NCBI GenBank assembly: GCA_964501275.1
Contig: CAZCSP010000015.1
Span: 1-64,000 of the forward strand
Source of the DNA: 55-13 sp964501275
GTDB taxonomy: Bacteria; Armatimonadota; Fimbriimonadia; Fimbriimonadales; Fimbriimonadaceae
Length of the DNA: 64,000 bases
Direction of reading: 5' to 3'
Shown here in pieces: positions 8,241 to 16,460 of this stretch (position 1 is the first letter of the stretch; each line of letters begins with the position of its first letter). The position numbers were made by a program, and so were the translations under genes. The notes under the pieces are model-generated. The model made no database searches. It saw only the letters and a list, made by a program, of their open reading frames with translations, and was not told the origin of the DNA.

Positions 8241-9147
8241 CCTCCCCCACCTTCCCCTCATCAAACGGATCCACGTGGATCACCACTACAGCCGGAGCCA
8301 TGGCGTCCGCGATGCTTTTCTCCAAACCATCTGCCAGGTCATGCGCCTGCACGACCGACCAGTCTCGCGGCACCACGATGTGCATGTCGATGTACCGCGT
8401 GTCCCCGCTCAGGCGAGTCCGCAAACGGTGGCAGTCGAGGACTCCCACTTGGGAATTCACCAGCCCCCGAATCTGCTCGATTTCATCCTCAGTAAGGGCC
8501 CGGTCCACCAACTGGTCGAAGGCCTGCCGTGCCAATCGCCAGGCCCCAACCGCCATCCACCCCGCCAACAAGATCGCAAACGCCGGGTCCGCCTGTTCCC
8601 AGCCTGTCATCTTGGTCACGACTAACGCCCCCAGAACTCCCACCGACGTGATGCAGTCCACCATTAGGTGCTGGCTGTTCGAAGCCAGGGCCAAACTGCC
8701 GGTCCGCTTCGAAATCGCACCCACATGCCGCGAGACGAAGAAACTGGTCACCGCTGAGAACGCCATGACCCAGAGGCCCACATCCAGGTTCTGGACCTCC
8801 ACCCCCCGGATTAGCCGCTGGACCGACTCGAAGACGACGTAACAGACGATTATCAACAGCAGGATCGACTCGCCAAACCCCGCCAAACTCTCGATCTTCC
8901 CGTGCCCATAGGGATGGTCTTCGTCAGGAGGAGCCGAGGCCGCGCGAACGCTGACCAAGGCGATGCCCGAGGCCACAATATCGGTCGCCGAATGGATGGC
9001 TTCGGAAAGGAGGGCGACGGAGCCGGTCAATACAGCCGCGGCTAATTTGAGAAGCGTAAGGGTGACGTTGTAAGCCAGGCTGATCCCAGCCGCCCGCTTC
9101 TTCAATCGGACATCGACGGCTCTATCGGGGCTCGTCGCACTGGCCAC
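8233..9147 (-). CDS. cation diffusion facilitator (CDF) metal transporter
   Basis: Inner-membrane proton-coupled exporter of divalent metals (Zn, Fe, Mn, Co or Cd). The 304-residue protein has the CDF fold: TM2 metal site SEAIHSATD, the HPYGHGKIE loop, TM5 site NSQHLMVDCITS, and a cytoplasmic C-terminal ferredoxin-like domain (GVLDCHRLRTRLSGDTRYIDMHIVV). The start is a GTG after a CCATAATAATC stretch; a slightly later start cannot be excluded. Motif IHSATD rather than HxxxD variants does not settle the metal. The stop codon is inside a repeat array. No metal regulator is adjacent. Confidence 0.92.
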   Translation of the reverse strand: MASATSPDRAVDVRLKKRAAGISLAYNVTLTLLKLAAAVLTGSVALLSEAIHSATDIVASGIALVSVRAASAPPDEDHPYGHGKIESLAGFGESILLLIIVCYVVFESVQRLIRGVEVQNLDVGLWVMAFSAVTSFFVSRHVGAISKRTGSLALASNSQHLMVDCITSVGVLGALVVTKMTGWEQADPAFAILLAGWMAVGAWRLARQAFDQLVDRALTEDEIEQIRGLVNSQVGVLDCHRLRTRLSGDTRYIDMHIVVPRDWSVVQAHDLADGLEKSIADAMAPAVVVIHVDPFDEGKVGEGR

Positions 9148-9200
9148 GTGAGATTATTATGGCTGGATTGCGTGGATGCTGGAATAGGACTCTTCAGCGG

Positions 9201-9249
9201 GTCAGCCAGATGAGACTGATCTGACCGATAAGTCAGATGTGTCAGATCA
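9201..9249. repeat. 9-bp STRR array (GTCAGAT type)
   Basis: GTCAGCCAGATGAGACTGATCTGACCGATAAGTCAGATGTGTCAGATC runs between the divergent CDF and hypothetical genes and includes a possible GTG start of the latter. Confidence 0.65.
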
Positions 9250-9271
9250 CGGGAAAACTGCAACCCCGATG

Positions 9272-9808
9272 AGGATCGCCGGGTATGACATAGCAAGAGT
9301 GGCTATGGAGGAAACGATTTTAATCGGACCAGGGCAAGTATCTGACCTAGAAATAGAACAGCTGAATGAGAAAGTCGCCAAAGGTTGGAAAGGCCACCGG
9401 TTGATGAGCCTTGTCCCCTTGATGGGCCTGATCGTCCTTCTTGTGAGCTACCTTTCTGGAAGTGTGCGCCCATTGGCACTGACAGTTGTAGGGGTACCAC
9501 TGACTGCGATACTCCTTGGGACGCTGTTCTTGCTTCCCTATCGTAGAATCCAGACCATCGACTACTCTGGTCTGGCAGACCAGCAGGGCATAAGCATCGA
9601 GAGTCGGATAAACGGCAATCGCCCTCAAGTCCACAAAGTGAAGTGGAAAGATGTAGTCGCAGCCGAGGAAGAGGATGAAGGGCTCATGCTCTATCTTCGT
9701 TCCGGCGACAAGTGGCGCTTGCCCAGTGCGTGCTGGGAAGAGCCGGTGCGCAGATTTGTTCTCAAGGCAATCGCAGCCAGCCGTTCAGAACGCGACACTT
9801 CACGGTAG
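9272..9808 (+). CDS. hypothetical membrane protein
   Basis: About 178 residues with two adjacent transmembrane helices (SLVPLMGLIVLLVSYLSG and ALTVVGVPLTAILLGTLFLLPY) and a C-terminal soluble domain containing HKVKWKDVVAAEEEDEGLMLYLRSGDKWRLP, which resembles PH-like/YcxB-type membrane sensor domains in shape only. Start is uncertain: GTG 9239 lies inside the repeat array, ATG 9272 and ATG 9305 are alternatives, and none has a clear ribosome site. No homologue is recognised. Confidence 0.5.
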   Translation, partial: RIAGYDIARVAMEETILIGPGQVSDLEIEQLNEKVAKGWKGHRLMSLVPLMGLIVLLVSYLSGSVRPLALTVVGVPLTAILLGTLFLLPYRRIQTIDYSGLADQQGISIESRINGNRPQVHKVKWKDVVAAEEEDEGLMLYLRSGDKWRLPSACWEEPVRRFVLKAIAASRSERDTSR

Positions 9809-9934
9809 CTTCGCCGTGGCATCACGGTATCCACTCTTGCACCGTGGCTCCAAAGCGCACCTGTTTTCCAGCTTGGAATTGCCCTACAGACTTTCAAGCC
9901 TCCGCCCCGGCACAAACCATCCGGGGTCTACAAA

Positions 9935-9970
9935 GAAAAAGAGGACTGGGGGCAAACCCCCAATCCTCTC
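9935..9970 (-). terminator. rho-independent terminator of clpC
   Basis: On the minus strand a 12-bp stem (GAGGATTGGGGG paired with CCCCCAGTCCTC, one mismatch) with a TTTG loop is followed by TTTTTCTTTG, a proper U tract. It lies 25-60 bp after the clpC stop codon. Confidence 0.85.
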
Positions 9971-9993
9971 AGTCCTCCAATCCTGGAAGCGCC

Positions 9994-12510
9994 CTAGCTC
10001 TTCACAAGCTCTTTCTTCTTGCTCGGCTTGTCGCCTGCCGCGTCCTTCTTTCGGAAGATGACCGTCTTGGTCTCGTCGTCCAGTAGTTCGGCGAGGATGT
10101 GGTCTCCGGCGTGGAAGCGGCCTAGAAGCATCTCCTCAGAGAGAGGATCTTCGATGAACCGTTGCACCGCCCTTCGCAGAGGCCGCGCGCCCAGGTTGGG
10201 GTCGTAGCCTTCGTCTACCAGGAGATTCTTCACGCCTTCGCTGAGTTCGATGTCGATCTCCATGGCGGCCGCCTGCTCGTTCACCCGCTTCAGGTAGAGG
10301 TCTGCAATCTGCAGAATCTCCTCCCGCTTCAGGTGGCCGAAGACGATGACCTCGTCTACGCGGTTTAGGAACTCGGGTCGGAAGAGCTTCTTCATCTCTT
10401 CGGTCATCCGATTCTTCATCGCCTCATAGACCTTGGGATCGTTCGGGTCCTCGGTGCGCTTGTTGAAGCCCAGCTTGCCATCCAGTTCGATAGGCCGGAC
10501 GCCCACGTTGGAAGTCATGATGATGATGGTGTTGCGGAAGTCCACCGTTCGCCCTTGGCTGTCGGTGAGCTGTCCATCCTCCATCACCTGCAACAGGATG
10601 TTGAAGACCTCGGGGTGCGCCTTCTCGATTTCGTCGAGAAGCACCACCGTGTACGGATTCCGGCGAACCTGCTCGGTAAGCTGGCCGCCCTCATCGTAAC
10701 CCACATATCCGGGAGGGGCCCCGACCAGTCGCGAGACGGAGAATTTCTCCATGTATTCGGACATATCGATCCGAACCATGTTCGACTCCTTCTCGTACAG
10801 GTAGGCCGCCAGCGCCTTGGCAAGCTCGGTTTTTCCGACGCCCGTCGGGCCCAGGAAGATGAAGCTGCCCATCGGCCGCTTGGGATCCTTGAGTCCGCTT
10901 CGGGCTCGGCGGATGGCTCGCGCCACCGCAGAAACCGCATCCTGCTGGCCGATAATCCGCTGGTGCAGATCGTCTTCCATGCGCAGAAGCTTCTGGCTCT
11001 CGGCCTCGACCAGCTTGGTCACCGGAATACCGGTCCAACTCTGGACGATGCCCGCGATCTCGGTTTCCCCGACGATCGGCTCTTTCTTCTCGATCGCGCT
11101 CCAAGCCTCTTCGCGCTCTTGGATCGAAGCCTCCAGCTCGTCGCGCTCGGTTTGCAGCTTCAAAAGCTCATCCGAAGCCTCGACCCGCTTTTGCATATGC
11201 TCGACCTCGGCCTTAAGCTTGGTGAGGCGCACACGGTCTTCGCGCACGTCCTTCGGTGGAAGGCTCTCGTGGAGTCGAACTCGCGAGGCGGCCTCGTCGA
11301 TCAGGTCGATGGCTTTGTCCGGCAGAGTCCGGTCCGAGATATAGCGTTGGGAAAGCTGGACGGAAGCCACGATCGCGTCGTCGGTGATCTCCACCTGGTG
11401 GTGAGCCTCATACCGCTCGCGCAGCCCCTTCAAAATGTCGATGGCCTCTTCCTCGCTCGGCTCCGCCACCTTTACGGATTGGAACCGTCGCTCCAGGGCG
11501 GCATCCCGCTCGATGTACTTGCGGAACTCGTCCTGGGTGGTCGCGCCGATGCACTGCAGCTCGCCGCGGGCCAAAGCCGGCTTCATGATGTTGGAAGCGT
11601 CGATCGCACCCTCGGCGGCTCCCGCTCCAACAAGGGTGTGAAGCTCGTCGATAAACAGGATCACCTGCCCATCGGCCTTGCGAACCTCTTCCATCACCTT
11701 CTTCATGCGCTCTTCGAATTCGCCGCGATACTTGGTTCCGGCAACTAGGCCGGCCAGATCCAGGGCGACGATCCGCTTGTCGCGCAGAAGGTCGGGAATA
11801 TCGCCGCTCACGATGCGCAGGGCAAGGCCCTCGGCGATCGCGGTCTTACCCACCCCGGGTTCACCGATGAGACATGGGTTGTTCTTGGTGCGGCGGCAAA
11901 GAATCTGCATAACCCGCTCGATCTCGTTCTGACGACCGACGACCGGGTCCAGACGCCCTTCGCGGGCGAGTTCGGTAAGGTCTCTTCCGAACTCATCCAG
12001 CGTCTGGGTTTTGGTTCCTCCACTCGAACTACCGCTATTGGAGGCGCGCGCGCTGCTTCCGGACTTCGTTTGACTTTCGTTGTCCTGCAGGGCCATCACC
12101 TCGCGGCGAGCCTTTTCCAGCTCCACCCCGAGTTTGGCGAGCACTCTGCCCGCCAGGCCGTCGCCCTCCCGAATCAGGCCAAGCAGCAAGTGCTCGGTCC
12201 CGATGTAGTTGTTGTTGAGGTTCCGTGCCTCGTCATAGGCCAGATCGATCACGCGCTTCGCCCTCGGCGTAAGCGTCATGTCTTGCGATGGCCGGGCATC
12301 TCCCCTCGGGAGCTGCTTTTCAACCTCGGCACGAATTCTATTTAAACTGACTCCAAGCTTCTCCAGGACGCGTGCCGCGACCGAATCGGATTCGCGGACG
12401 AGCCCCAAAAGAAGATGTTCGGTCGAGACGTATCCTTCCCCGAACTTCTGGGCCTCTTCTTGTGCGTAGAAAACAACTTTCCGCGCGCGTTCTGTAAAGC
12501 GTTGCCACAT
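9994..12510 (-). CDS. clpC: ATP-dependent Clp protease ATP-binding subunit ClpC
   Basis: AAA+ unfoldase that feeds substrates to ClpP. Order of parts in the 838 residues: two Clp-N repeats (QEEAQKFGEGYVSTEHLLLGLV and DEARNLNNNYIGTEHLLLGLI), a serine/glycine linker, AAA-1 with Walker A GEPGVGKT and Walker B VILFIDELHT, a UVR-type coiled coil (around VEHMQKRVEASDELLKLQTERDELEAS) and AAA-2 with GPTGVGKT and VVLLDEIEKAHPEV, then the C-terminal D2 domain. The start MWQRFTERARKVV is chosen by family comparison; a GTG five codons upstream is also in frame. No ctsR, mcsA or mcsB gene is adjacent. A weak TGGACA-N18-TATACG promoter lies at 12730-12759. Confidence 0.95.
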   Translation of the reverse strand: MWQRFTERARKVVFYAQEEAQKFGEGYVSTEHLLLGLVRESDSVAARVLEKLGVSLNRIRAEVEKQLPRGDARPSQDMTLTPRAKRVIDLAYDEARNLNNNYIGTEHLLLGLIREGDGLAGRVLAKLGVELEKARREVMALQDNESQTKSGSSARASNSGSSSGGTKTQTLDEFGRDLTELAREGRLDPVVGRQNEIERVMQILCRRTKNNPCLIGEPGVGKTAIAEGLALRIVSGDIPDLLRDKRIVALDLAGLVAGTKYRGEFEERMKKVMEEVRKADGQVILFIDELHTLVGAGAAEGAIDASNIMKPALARGELQCIGATTQDEFRKYIERDAALERRFQSVKVAEPSEEEAIDILKGLRERYEAHHQVEITDDAIVASVQLSQRYISDRTLPDKAIDLIDEAASRVRLHESLPPKDVREDRVRLTKLKAEVEHMQKRVEASDELLKLQTERDELEASIQEREEAWSAIEKKEPIVGETEIAGIVQSWTGIPVTKLVEAESQKLLRMEDDLHQRIIGQQDAVSAVARAIRRARSGLKDPKRPMGSFIFLGPTGVGKTELAKALAAYLYEKESNMVRIDMSEYMEKFSVSRLVGAPPGYVGYDEGGQLTEQVRRNPYTVVLLDEIEKAHPEVFNILLQVMEDGQLTDSQGRTVDFRNTIIIMTSNVGVRPIELDGKLGFNKRTEDPNDPKVYEAMKNRMTEEMKKLFRPEFLNRVDEVIVFGHLKREEILQIADLYLKRVNEQAAAMEIDIELSEGVKNLLVDEGYDPNLGARPLRRAVQRFIEDPLSEEMLLGRFHAGDHILAELLDDETKTVIFRKKDAAGDKPSKKKELVKS

Positions 12511-12837
12511 ATTTTTTTCGTTCACCTACTTCATTCGACGGGCGAGCGCCCTCGACGTAGCGGTTACTACGCCGCGTTCCGACCGTTCTCACCGGGACCT
12601 ACTTCGGACTTAGGACCGATCCCATAGGTTCCCCGACCATCCCGATCAAAGCGCTCTCGGTAAGCATTCCTACCAGTAGGACTCATACCGCAATCTCGAC
12701 CGTTCACGCCCTGGCTCAATCACCAGGCTCGTATAGTTGAGAGTACCCGCCCATGTCCACGGTTCCCTAGATTATTGGCAGACCTAGGCCCAGTCGTTAT
12801 GCGAGGACAAGAATCGACGGAATTTTGTAAGAGGGGG
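12511..12837. other. gene-free clpC upstream region
   Basis: No open frame or RNA gene is supported here. The only candidate is a minus-strand promoter at 12730-12759 (TGGACA, 18-bp gap, TATACG), which would give clpC a leader of about 220 nt. No CIRCE or CtsR-like direct repeat is visible. Confidence 0.4.
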
Positions 12838-12911
12838 GAGTGCGAAGTTCTAAGTGCGGGATGCGAAGTGCGGAGTGCTAGGTGCAGAGTGTTGGGTGCG
12901 GGGTCTTCGTT
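12838..12911. repeat. left heptad array flanking four-helix gene 1
   Basis: Seven-base units GCGAAGT TCTAAGT GCGGGAT GCGAAGT GCGGAGT GCTAGGT GCAGAGT GTTGGGT GCGGGGT. The 19-mer GTGCGAAGTTCTAAGTGCG (12840-12858) recurs perfectly, inverted, at 13372-13390 on the far side of the gene. Confidence 0.85.
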
Positions 12912-12964
12912 GGATTTGCCTGCTTTTTCGACGTGTGGCAAGTTTCTTGCTGAATGGGTCCTTC

Positions 12965-13330
12965 ATGGCTGGTGTTTCAAAATTCGAGGACTTGATTGCG
13001 CGGCAGAAGTCGCGGCTGTTGGTCCTGAACAGCTATCTCTTGTGTCGCAAAGACGGAGTCTCGCGTGATTTCGGCTTCTGCGATCAATTGCGGTCTGCGG
13101 CGCTCTCTGTCATGTCGAACATTGCCGAGGGGTTCGAACGGCAGAGCCGCAAGGAGTTCGCTAGGTTCCTGGATATCTCCATCGCAAGCTGTGCCGAAGT
13201 GCGTTCTCAACTCTATGCCGCGCTTGACTTGGAATACGCCACCGAGTCTGAATTCCAAGACCTCCAAAAGCTGGCAACCGATGTATCCTACTTGACGAAG
13301 GCCCTGAGAACGTCCGTAGCAGGCCCGTAA
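12965..13330 (+). CDS. four-helix-bundle protein, 23S rRNA IVP (S23/Avd-like) family
   Basis: The 121-residue protein matches the four-helix-bundle family first seen in intervening sequences of 23S rRNA genes and related to the Avd accessory protein of diversity-generating retroelements. Diagnostic features are FEDLIARQKSRLLVLNSYLLC (helix 1), QLRSAALSVMSNIAEGFER (the S..NIAEG motif) and RQSRKEFARFLDISIASCAEVRSQLYAALDL (helix 3). The ATG at 12965 fits the family start; the frame is open upstream but runs into repeat sequence. The gene is enclosed by inverted heptad arrays with a shared 19-mer, and it is not in an rRNA gene. Its molecular role is unknown; nucleic-acid binding is an inference from the Avd relatives. 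Confidence 0.88.
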   Translation: MAGVSKFEDLIARQKSRLLVLNSYLLCRKDGVSRDFGFCDQLRSAALSVMSNIAEGFERQSRKEFARFLDISIASCAEVRSQLYAALDLEYATESEFQDLQKLATDVSYLTKALRTSVAGP

Positions 13331-13354
13331 CCCACGACGCACACCCCACGTACC

Positions 13355-13424
13355 CTTTCCCCTTCGCACTTCGCACTTAGAACTTCGCACTGAGAACTTA
13401 GAACTCGGCCCCGCACTAAGTAAA
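13355..13424. repeat. right heptad array flanking four-helix gene 1
   Basis: Inverted counterpart of 12838-12911: CTTCGCACTTCGCACTTAG, AACTTCGCACTGAGAACTT, then GCACTAAGT. Contains CGCACTTAGAACTTCGCAC (13372-13390), the exact reverse complement of the left 19-mer. It runs up to the -10 box of the next gene. Confidence 0.85.
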
Positions 13425-13426
13425 CT
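13421..13426 (+). promoter_or_regulatory. -10 box of a leaderless promoter
   Basis: TAAACT with 6 nt to the ATG at 13433 and no ribosome site. It forms the outer edge of the right heptad array, so the repeat insertion and the promoter overlap. Confidence 0.5.
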
Positions 13427-13432
13427 GCGACC

Positions 13433-14854
13433 ATGCAAGGCGCGGCGAAGGTTGGGATTCTGGTTTGCTTCTTTGCGATCCTCTTCTATGGAGCCTATAT
13501 GGTCCTCGGGCAGAGCCTGTTTGGCAAGCCGAAGGCCGAATACTACGCCGAATTCGCCGACGCGGGCGGCATCACGTCCGGGTCCCAAGTCCAGATGGCC
13601 GGCGTAAAGGTAGGGACCGTGGAGTGGGTCCAGCTTCAAGGGCCGACCTTGGCCAAGATGAAGCTGGTCGTCGACGAGGGCGTTCGCATCCCCGCCGGAA
13701 GCACCGCCAGCATCCCGACCTCCCTGATCGGGCTGGGCGACAAAGCGGTCTTCATCATCCCTCCCGCAACCCCAACCGGGCAATACCTTGCAAAGGGCGA
13801 CACCATCAAAGGCGTGAAAACCGGAGCCCTCGAAGGCCTCCTCCCCAACCCCGAGGAGACCATGCAGGAGCTGAACAAGACCCTCGCCGCCACCCGCAAG
13901 CTCCTGGAAAACCAACAGCTTCAAGACAAACTCGTCAACCTCCTCGACTCCAGCAATAAGACCGCCGCCGAGTTCGGCCAACTAGCCTCCCGCATGGACC
14001 TCATGCTCGCCCAGGGCAACCCCAAGATTCAAAAAGCCCTGAGCGAAGCCTCCCTGACCATGGTCGAAGTCCGCAAGGGCACCGCCATGCTCACCCAAAT
14101 CCTGAAGGACGGCAAGTATCAGAAGGAGGCTCTGGCCCTGCTGGAGAAGCTCAACAAGTCCGCTGAAGGCGCGAACCAGATCATCGCCGACGTCCAATCC
14201 CTCACCGGCGACCCGGAACTTAAAGCCAGTCTGAACAAGACCACCAAGAACTTCGAGGCAATCAGCGACAGCGGAGTCGAGATGGCCAAGAGCGGGGAGA
14301 AGATCGCGAAGGACGGCGAGAAGATCAGCGCCAACGCCATCGTGATGAGCGAGAAGGCGATCGAGATCGAGACCAAAGCCAGCGCCCTCCTCGACGAAGT
14401 GAAGGGCGCCATCGACAACATCAAGAACTTCTTCCAAAGAACCGGCGGAAGAGTGAACGTGCCCAAGATCGAGACCACCGTCGACCTCCGCCGCCAATCC
14501 GACCCCAATCGCTTCCAAACCGACCTCGGCGTGAAGATCGACTTCCGGGACTACGACATCCATCTGGGACTTTGGGACGCCTTCGAAAGCAACCGAATCA
14601 CCGCCCAGCTATCCAAGCCTTTTAGCCCAAATGGCGAGTACCGGTACGGAATCTATGCAAGCAAGCCAGGGATCGGGGTAGACTACCGCCTTGCGCCAAG
14701 CCTGTATCTACGGGGCGACTTGTTCGACATCAACGAGCCGCGTTTCGACCTGCGCGCACGATACGAATTTGGAAAGGGATTCTACGGCTGGTTCGGGGTA
14801 GACCGCGTCTTCGATAAGAACGCCCCCACAATCGGCATCGGAATCAGGAACTGA
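13433..14854 (+). CDS. MlaD/Mce-family lipid-transport protein
   Basis: 473 residues. One N-terminal membrane anchor (VGILVCFFAILFYGAYMVLG) precedes an MCE domain (EYYAEFADAGGITSGSQVQMAGVKVGTVEWVQL ... STASIPTSLIGLGDKAVFI), which in MlaD forms hexameric rings that shuttle phospholipids between membranes. A long helical region (about 145-330, with AKSGEKIAKDGEKIS) follows. The last 130 residues are rich in alternating aromatic strands (DFRDYDIHLGLWDAF, GEYRYGIYASKPGIGVDYR) and look like an outer-membrane beta structure. The MlaE permease and MlaF ATPase are not adjacent. The beta-rich tail is unusual for MlaD and suggests one protein spanning the envelope; that is inference. Confidence 0.85.
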   Translation: MQGAAKVGILVCFFAILFYGAYMVLGQSLFGKPKAEYYAEFADAGGITSGSQVQMAGVKVGTVEWVQLQGPTLAKMKLVVDEGVRIPAGSTASIPTSLIGLGDKAVFIIPPATPTGQYLAKGDTIKGVKTGALEGLLPNPEETMQELNKTLAATRKLLENQQLQDKLVNLLDSSNKTAAEFGQLASRMDLMLAQGNPKIQKALSEASLTMVEVRKGTAMLTQILKDGKYQKEALALLEKLNKSAEGANQIIADVQSLTGDPELKASLNKTTKNFEAISDSGVEMAKSGEKIAKDGEKISANAIVMSEKAIEIETKASALLDEVKGAIDNIKNFFQRTGGRVNVPKIETTVDLRRQSDPNRFQTDLGVKIDFRDYDIHLGLWDAFESNRITAQLSKPFSPNGEYRYGIYASKPGIGVDYRLAPSLYLRGDLFDINEPRFDLRARYEFGKGFYGWFGVDRVFDKNAPTIGIGIRN

Positions 14855-14857
14855 GGG

Positions 14858-14938
14858 AGGGCATTAGGTAATAGGTCTTAGGCATTGGGAGAACCAAACC
14901 TAAAACCCAAAACCGAACGCCCAACACCCAACACCAAA
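14858..14938. repeat. compact inverted STRR pair before rplI
   Basis: Left arm GGGCATTAGGTAATAGGTC...GGCATTGGG (14859-14889), right arm AACCAAACCTAAAACCCAAAACC and CCCAACACCCAACACC (14891-14938), with almost no spacer, so the whole can fold as one hairpin. It occupies the rplI leader up to six bases before the ATG. Confidence 0.7.
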
Positions 14939-14943
14939 AGAAC

Positions 14944-15474
14944 ATGAAAGTCATTCTAAATCAGACGGTGCCGAAGGTCGGCAAAGAAGGAACGGTCGTT
15001 ACGGTGGCCGACGGCTACGCAAGGAACTACCTGTTCCCCCGCAAGCTCGCAATCTTGGCCGAGAAGAACCAGATCGCCGCCTTGGAGCGCCGACAGGCCA
15101 AGATCGCCGAGAAGACGGCCGGTCAAAAAGCCGCTGCCGAAACCCTCCGAGAAACCCTCCACGGCAAGACCGTCCGCATCGAGGGCAAAGTCGGTAAGGA
15201 TTCCGCCAAACTCTTCGGTGCCATCACCAGCCAAGACGTGATCGACCTGATCAAGTCTCAACTGAGCCAGACCGTGGATAAGAAGCAGGTCGCCATGATC
15301 GAGCCCATCAAGCGCTTGGGCGTCCACGACGTAGAGCTAGACCTCCACCCACAGGTGGACGCGATCATCAAGGTAGAAGTCTACGACCCGAACGCCATCG
15401 TGGAAGAAGCTCCCAAGGAAGAGGCCGCAATCGAAGAAGCGGCCCCGGCCGACGAAGAGCTCGTCGAAGCCTAA
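14944..15474 (+). CDS. rplI: 50S ribosomal protein L9
   Basis: Large-subunit protein binding 23S rRNA near L1. The N-domain signature MKVILNQTVPKVGKEGTVVTVADGYARNYL is complete, followed by the long connecting helix (ALERRQAKIAEKTAGQKAAAETL) and C-domain (KLFGAITSQDVIDLIKSQL ... IKRLGVHDVELDLHPQVDAIIKVEV). The 176 residues exceed the usual 148 because of an acidic tail rich in E and A after residue 145. The usual rpsF-ssb-rpsR neighbours are absent. No good ribosome site is visible; the leader is repeat. Confidence 0.97.
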   Translation: MKVILNQTVPKVGKEGTVVTVADGYARNYLFPRKLAILAEKNQIAALERRQAKIAEKTAGQKAAAETLRETLHGKTVRIEGKVGKDSAKLFGAITSQDVIDLIKSQLSQTVDKKQVAMIEPIKRLGVHDVELDLHPQVDAIIKVEVYDPNAIVEEAPKEEAAIEEAAPADEELVEA

Positions 15475-15495
15475 AAAGAGATCAAGCTATGTAGG

Positions 15496-15517
15496 CGGGG
15501 GATGCATGGTGCCCCCG
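15496..15517. terminator. hairpin after rplI
   Basis: CGGGGG (15496-15501) pairs with CCCCCG (15512-15517) around a 10-nt loop, 22 bp after the rplI stop. There is no U tract, so termination is only probable. Confidence 0.5.
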
Positions 15518-15605
15518 TCGCAAGCTGCTGGCTGGCTCGCGATAAGGCGGGAGCAAGACTCATCGTCCCCTGGACGCCCACTCTCCTAACGCCCATCGTC
15601 GCCCC

Positions 15606-16460
15606 CTACTCCATCGGCCAGGCGCTGGAGTGCCGGTCGTGCCAGTTTCTGACGTCCCCTGTCGACCTCGCCTCTTCCAAGAGGTCCATATCCAGATCGG
15701 TGATCGCGATGTCTTCTTCCCCAAACCAGGTCTCTGCCAACACCCCTCTCGCGGGGAGGGGGGACAGAGGCGGACAGAGGATCGCGCTGGAACCATAGGT
15801 GGAAGGGACCGGCTCCCGCCCCAAATCCCCAACCAGCGACGAGTGGATGACATAAATCTGGTTCTCCACCGCCCTAGCGTGGCAACAATGGCGCACGCGA
15901 TAAAAGCCATGCTCCGTCTCGGTAAAGGCGGGAACGCACTGGATCGTCGCCCCCTCCTCCGCCAAAGCCCGCCCCGACTCGGGGAACTCCGAGTCGTAGC
16001 AGATCGTGACCCCCAGCCGCCGGTCGGGAATCTTGACCAAGGTCTTCCCCGTCGCCAGGCCCCAGACCTCTTTCTCATACTGGGTCAGATTGTTCTTGGC
16101 CCCGATCACCAACCCCAGCGACGGATGCCCCACGGCGCAGGCGTTGATGATGCCCTCGGGCGTCTCCTTGAAGTGCGAACCGCCGACTAGCACCAACCCG
16201 CTGTTCTCCGAGATGCGCTGGATCCACTCCTCGATCGCCTCGCTGAACTGGGCCAGGTAGCGCGGCACCTTCACCTCCGGCAAATCAGGCTCCAGGTGCA
16301 ACAGTTCCAGCACCATTAGCTCAGGCACGACGATAGTCGCCGCACCGGCCGCATGGGCTCGCTCAACCAGATCGTAGAAATGGCTAAAGAACTCCCCGTC
16401 GCTACGAATCGGACGAAGCTTCCAATTCACGGCGGCGACCCGAATCTTCACGGCCTCCAC
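15606..16460 (-). CDS. carbon-nitrogen hydrolase (nitrilase superfamily)
   Basis: 284-residue amidase/nitrilase-fold enzyme that hydrolyses a C-N bond. The catalytic triad is visible: Glu in VVPELMVLE, Lys in NNLTQYEKEVWGL and Cys in GVTICYDSEFPE. It overlaps the GNAT gene upstream by 13 bp on the same strand. In many bacteria these two domains are fused in one protein (bifunctional GNAT/carbon-nitrogen hydrolase, for example Bacillus YhcX), so here the fusion is split or has not formed. Substrate unknown. The segment CPPLSPLPARGVLAE is encoded by a short GC-rich hairpin but fits the family length. Confidence 0.92.
   Translation of the reverse strand: MEAVKIRVAAVNWKLRPIRSDGEFFSHFYDLVERAHAAGAATIVVPELMVLELLHLEPDLPEVKVPRYLAQFSEAIEEWIQRISENSGLVLVGGSHFKETPEGIINACAVGHPSLGLVIGAKNNLTQYEKEVWGLATGKTLVKIPDRRLGVTICYDSEFPESGRALAEEGATIQCVPAFTETEHGFYRVRHCCHARAVENQIYVIHSSLVGDLGREPVPSTYGSSAILCPPLSPLPARGVLAETWFGEEDIAITDLDMDLLEEARSTGDVRNWHDRHSSAWPME

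Noticed and set aside
12526..12840. tRNA or other structured RNA upstream of clpC
   Set aside because: No T-loop (GGTTCRANYCC) or acceptor pairing was found on either strand.
15738..15770. In-frame palindromic insert in the nitrilase gene (CCCTCTCGCGGGGAGGGG)
   Set aside because: The encoded CPPLSPLPARG segment fits the usual length of the family at this position, so an insertion is not supported.
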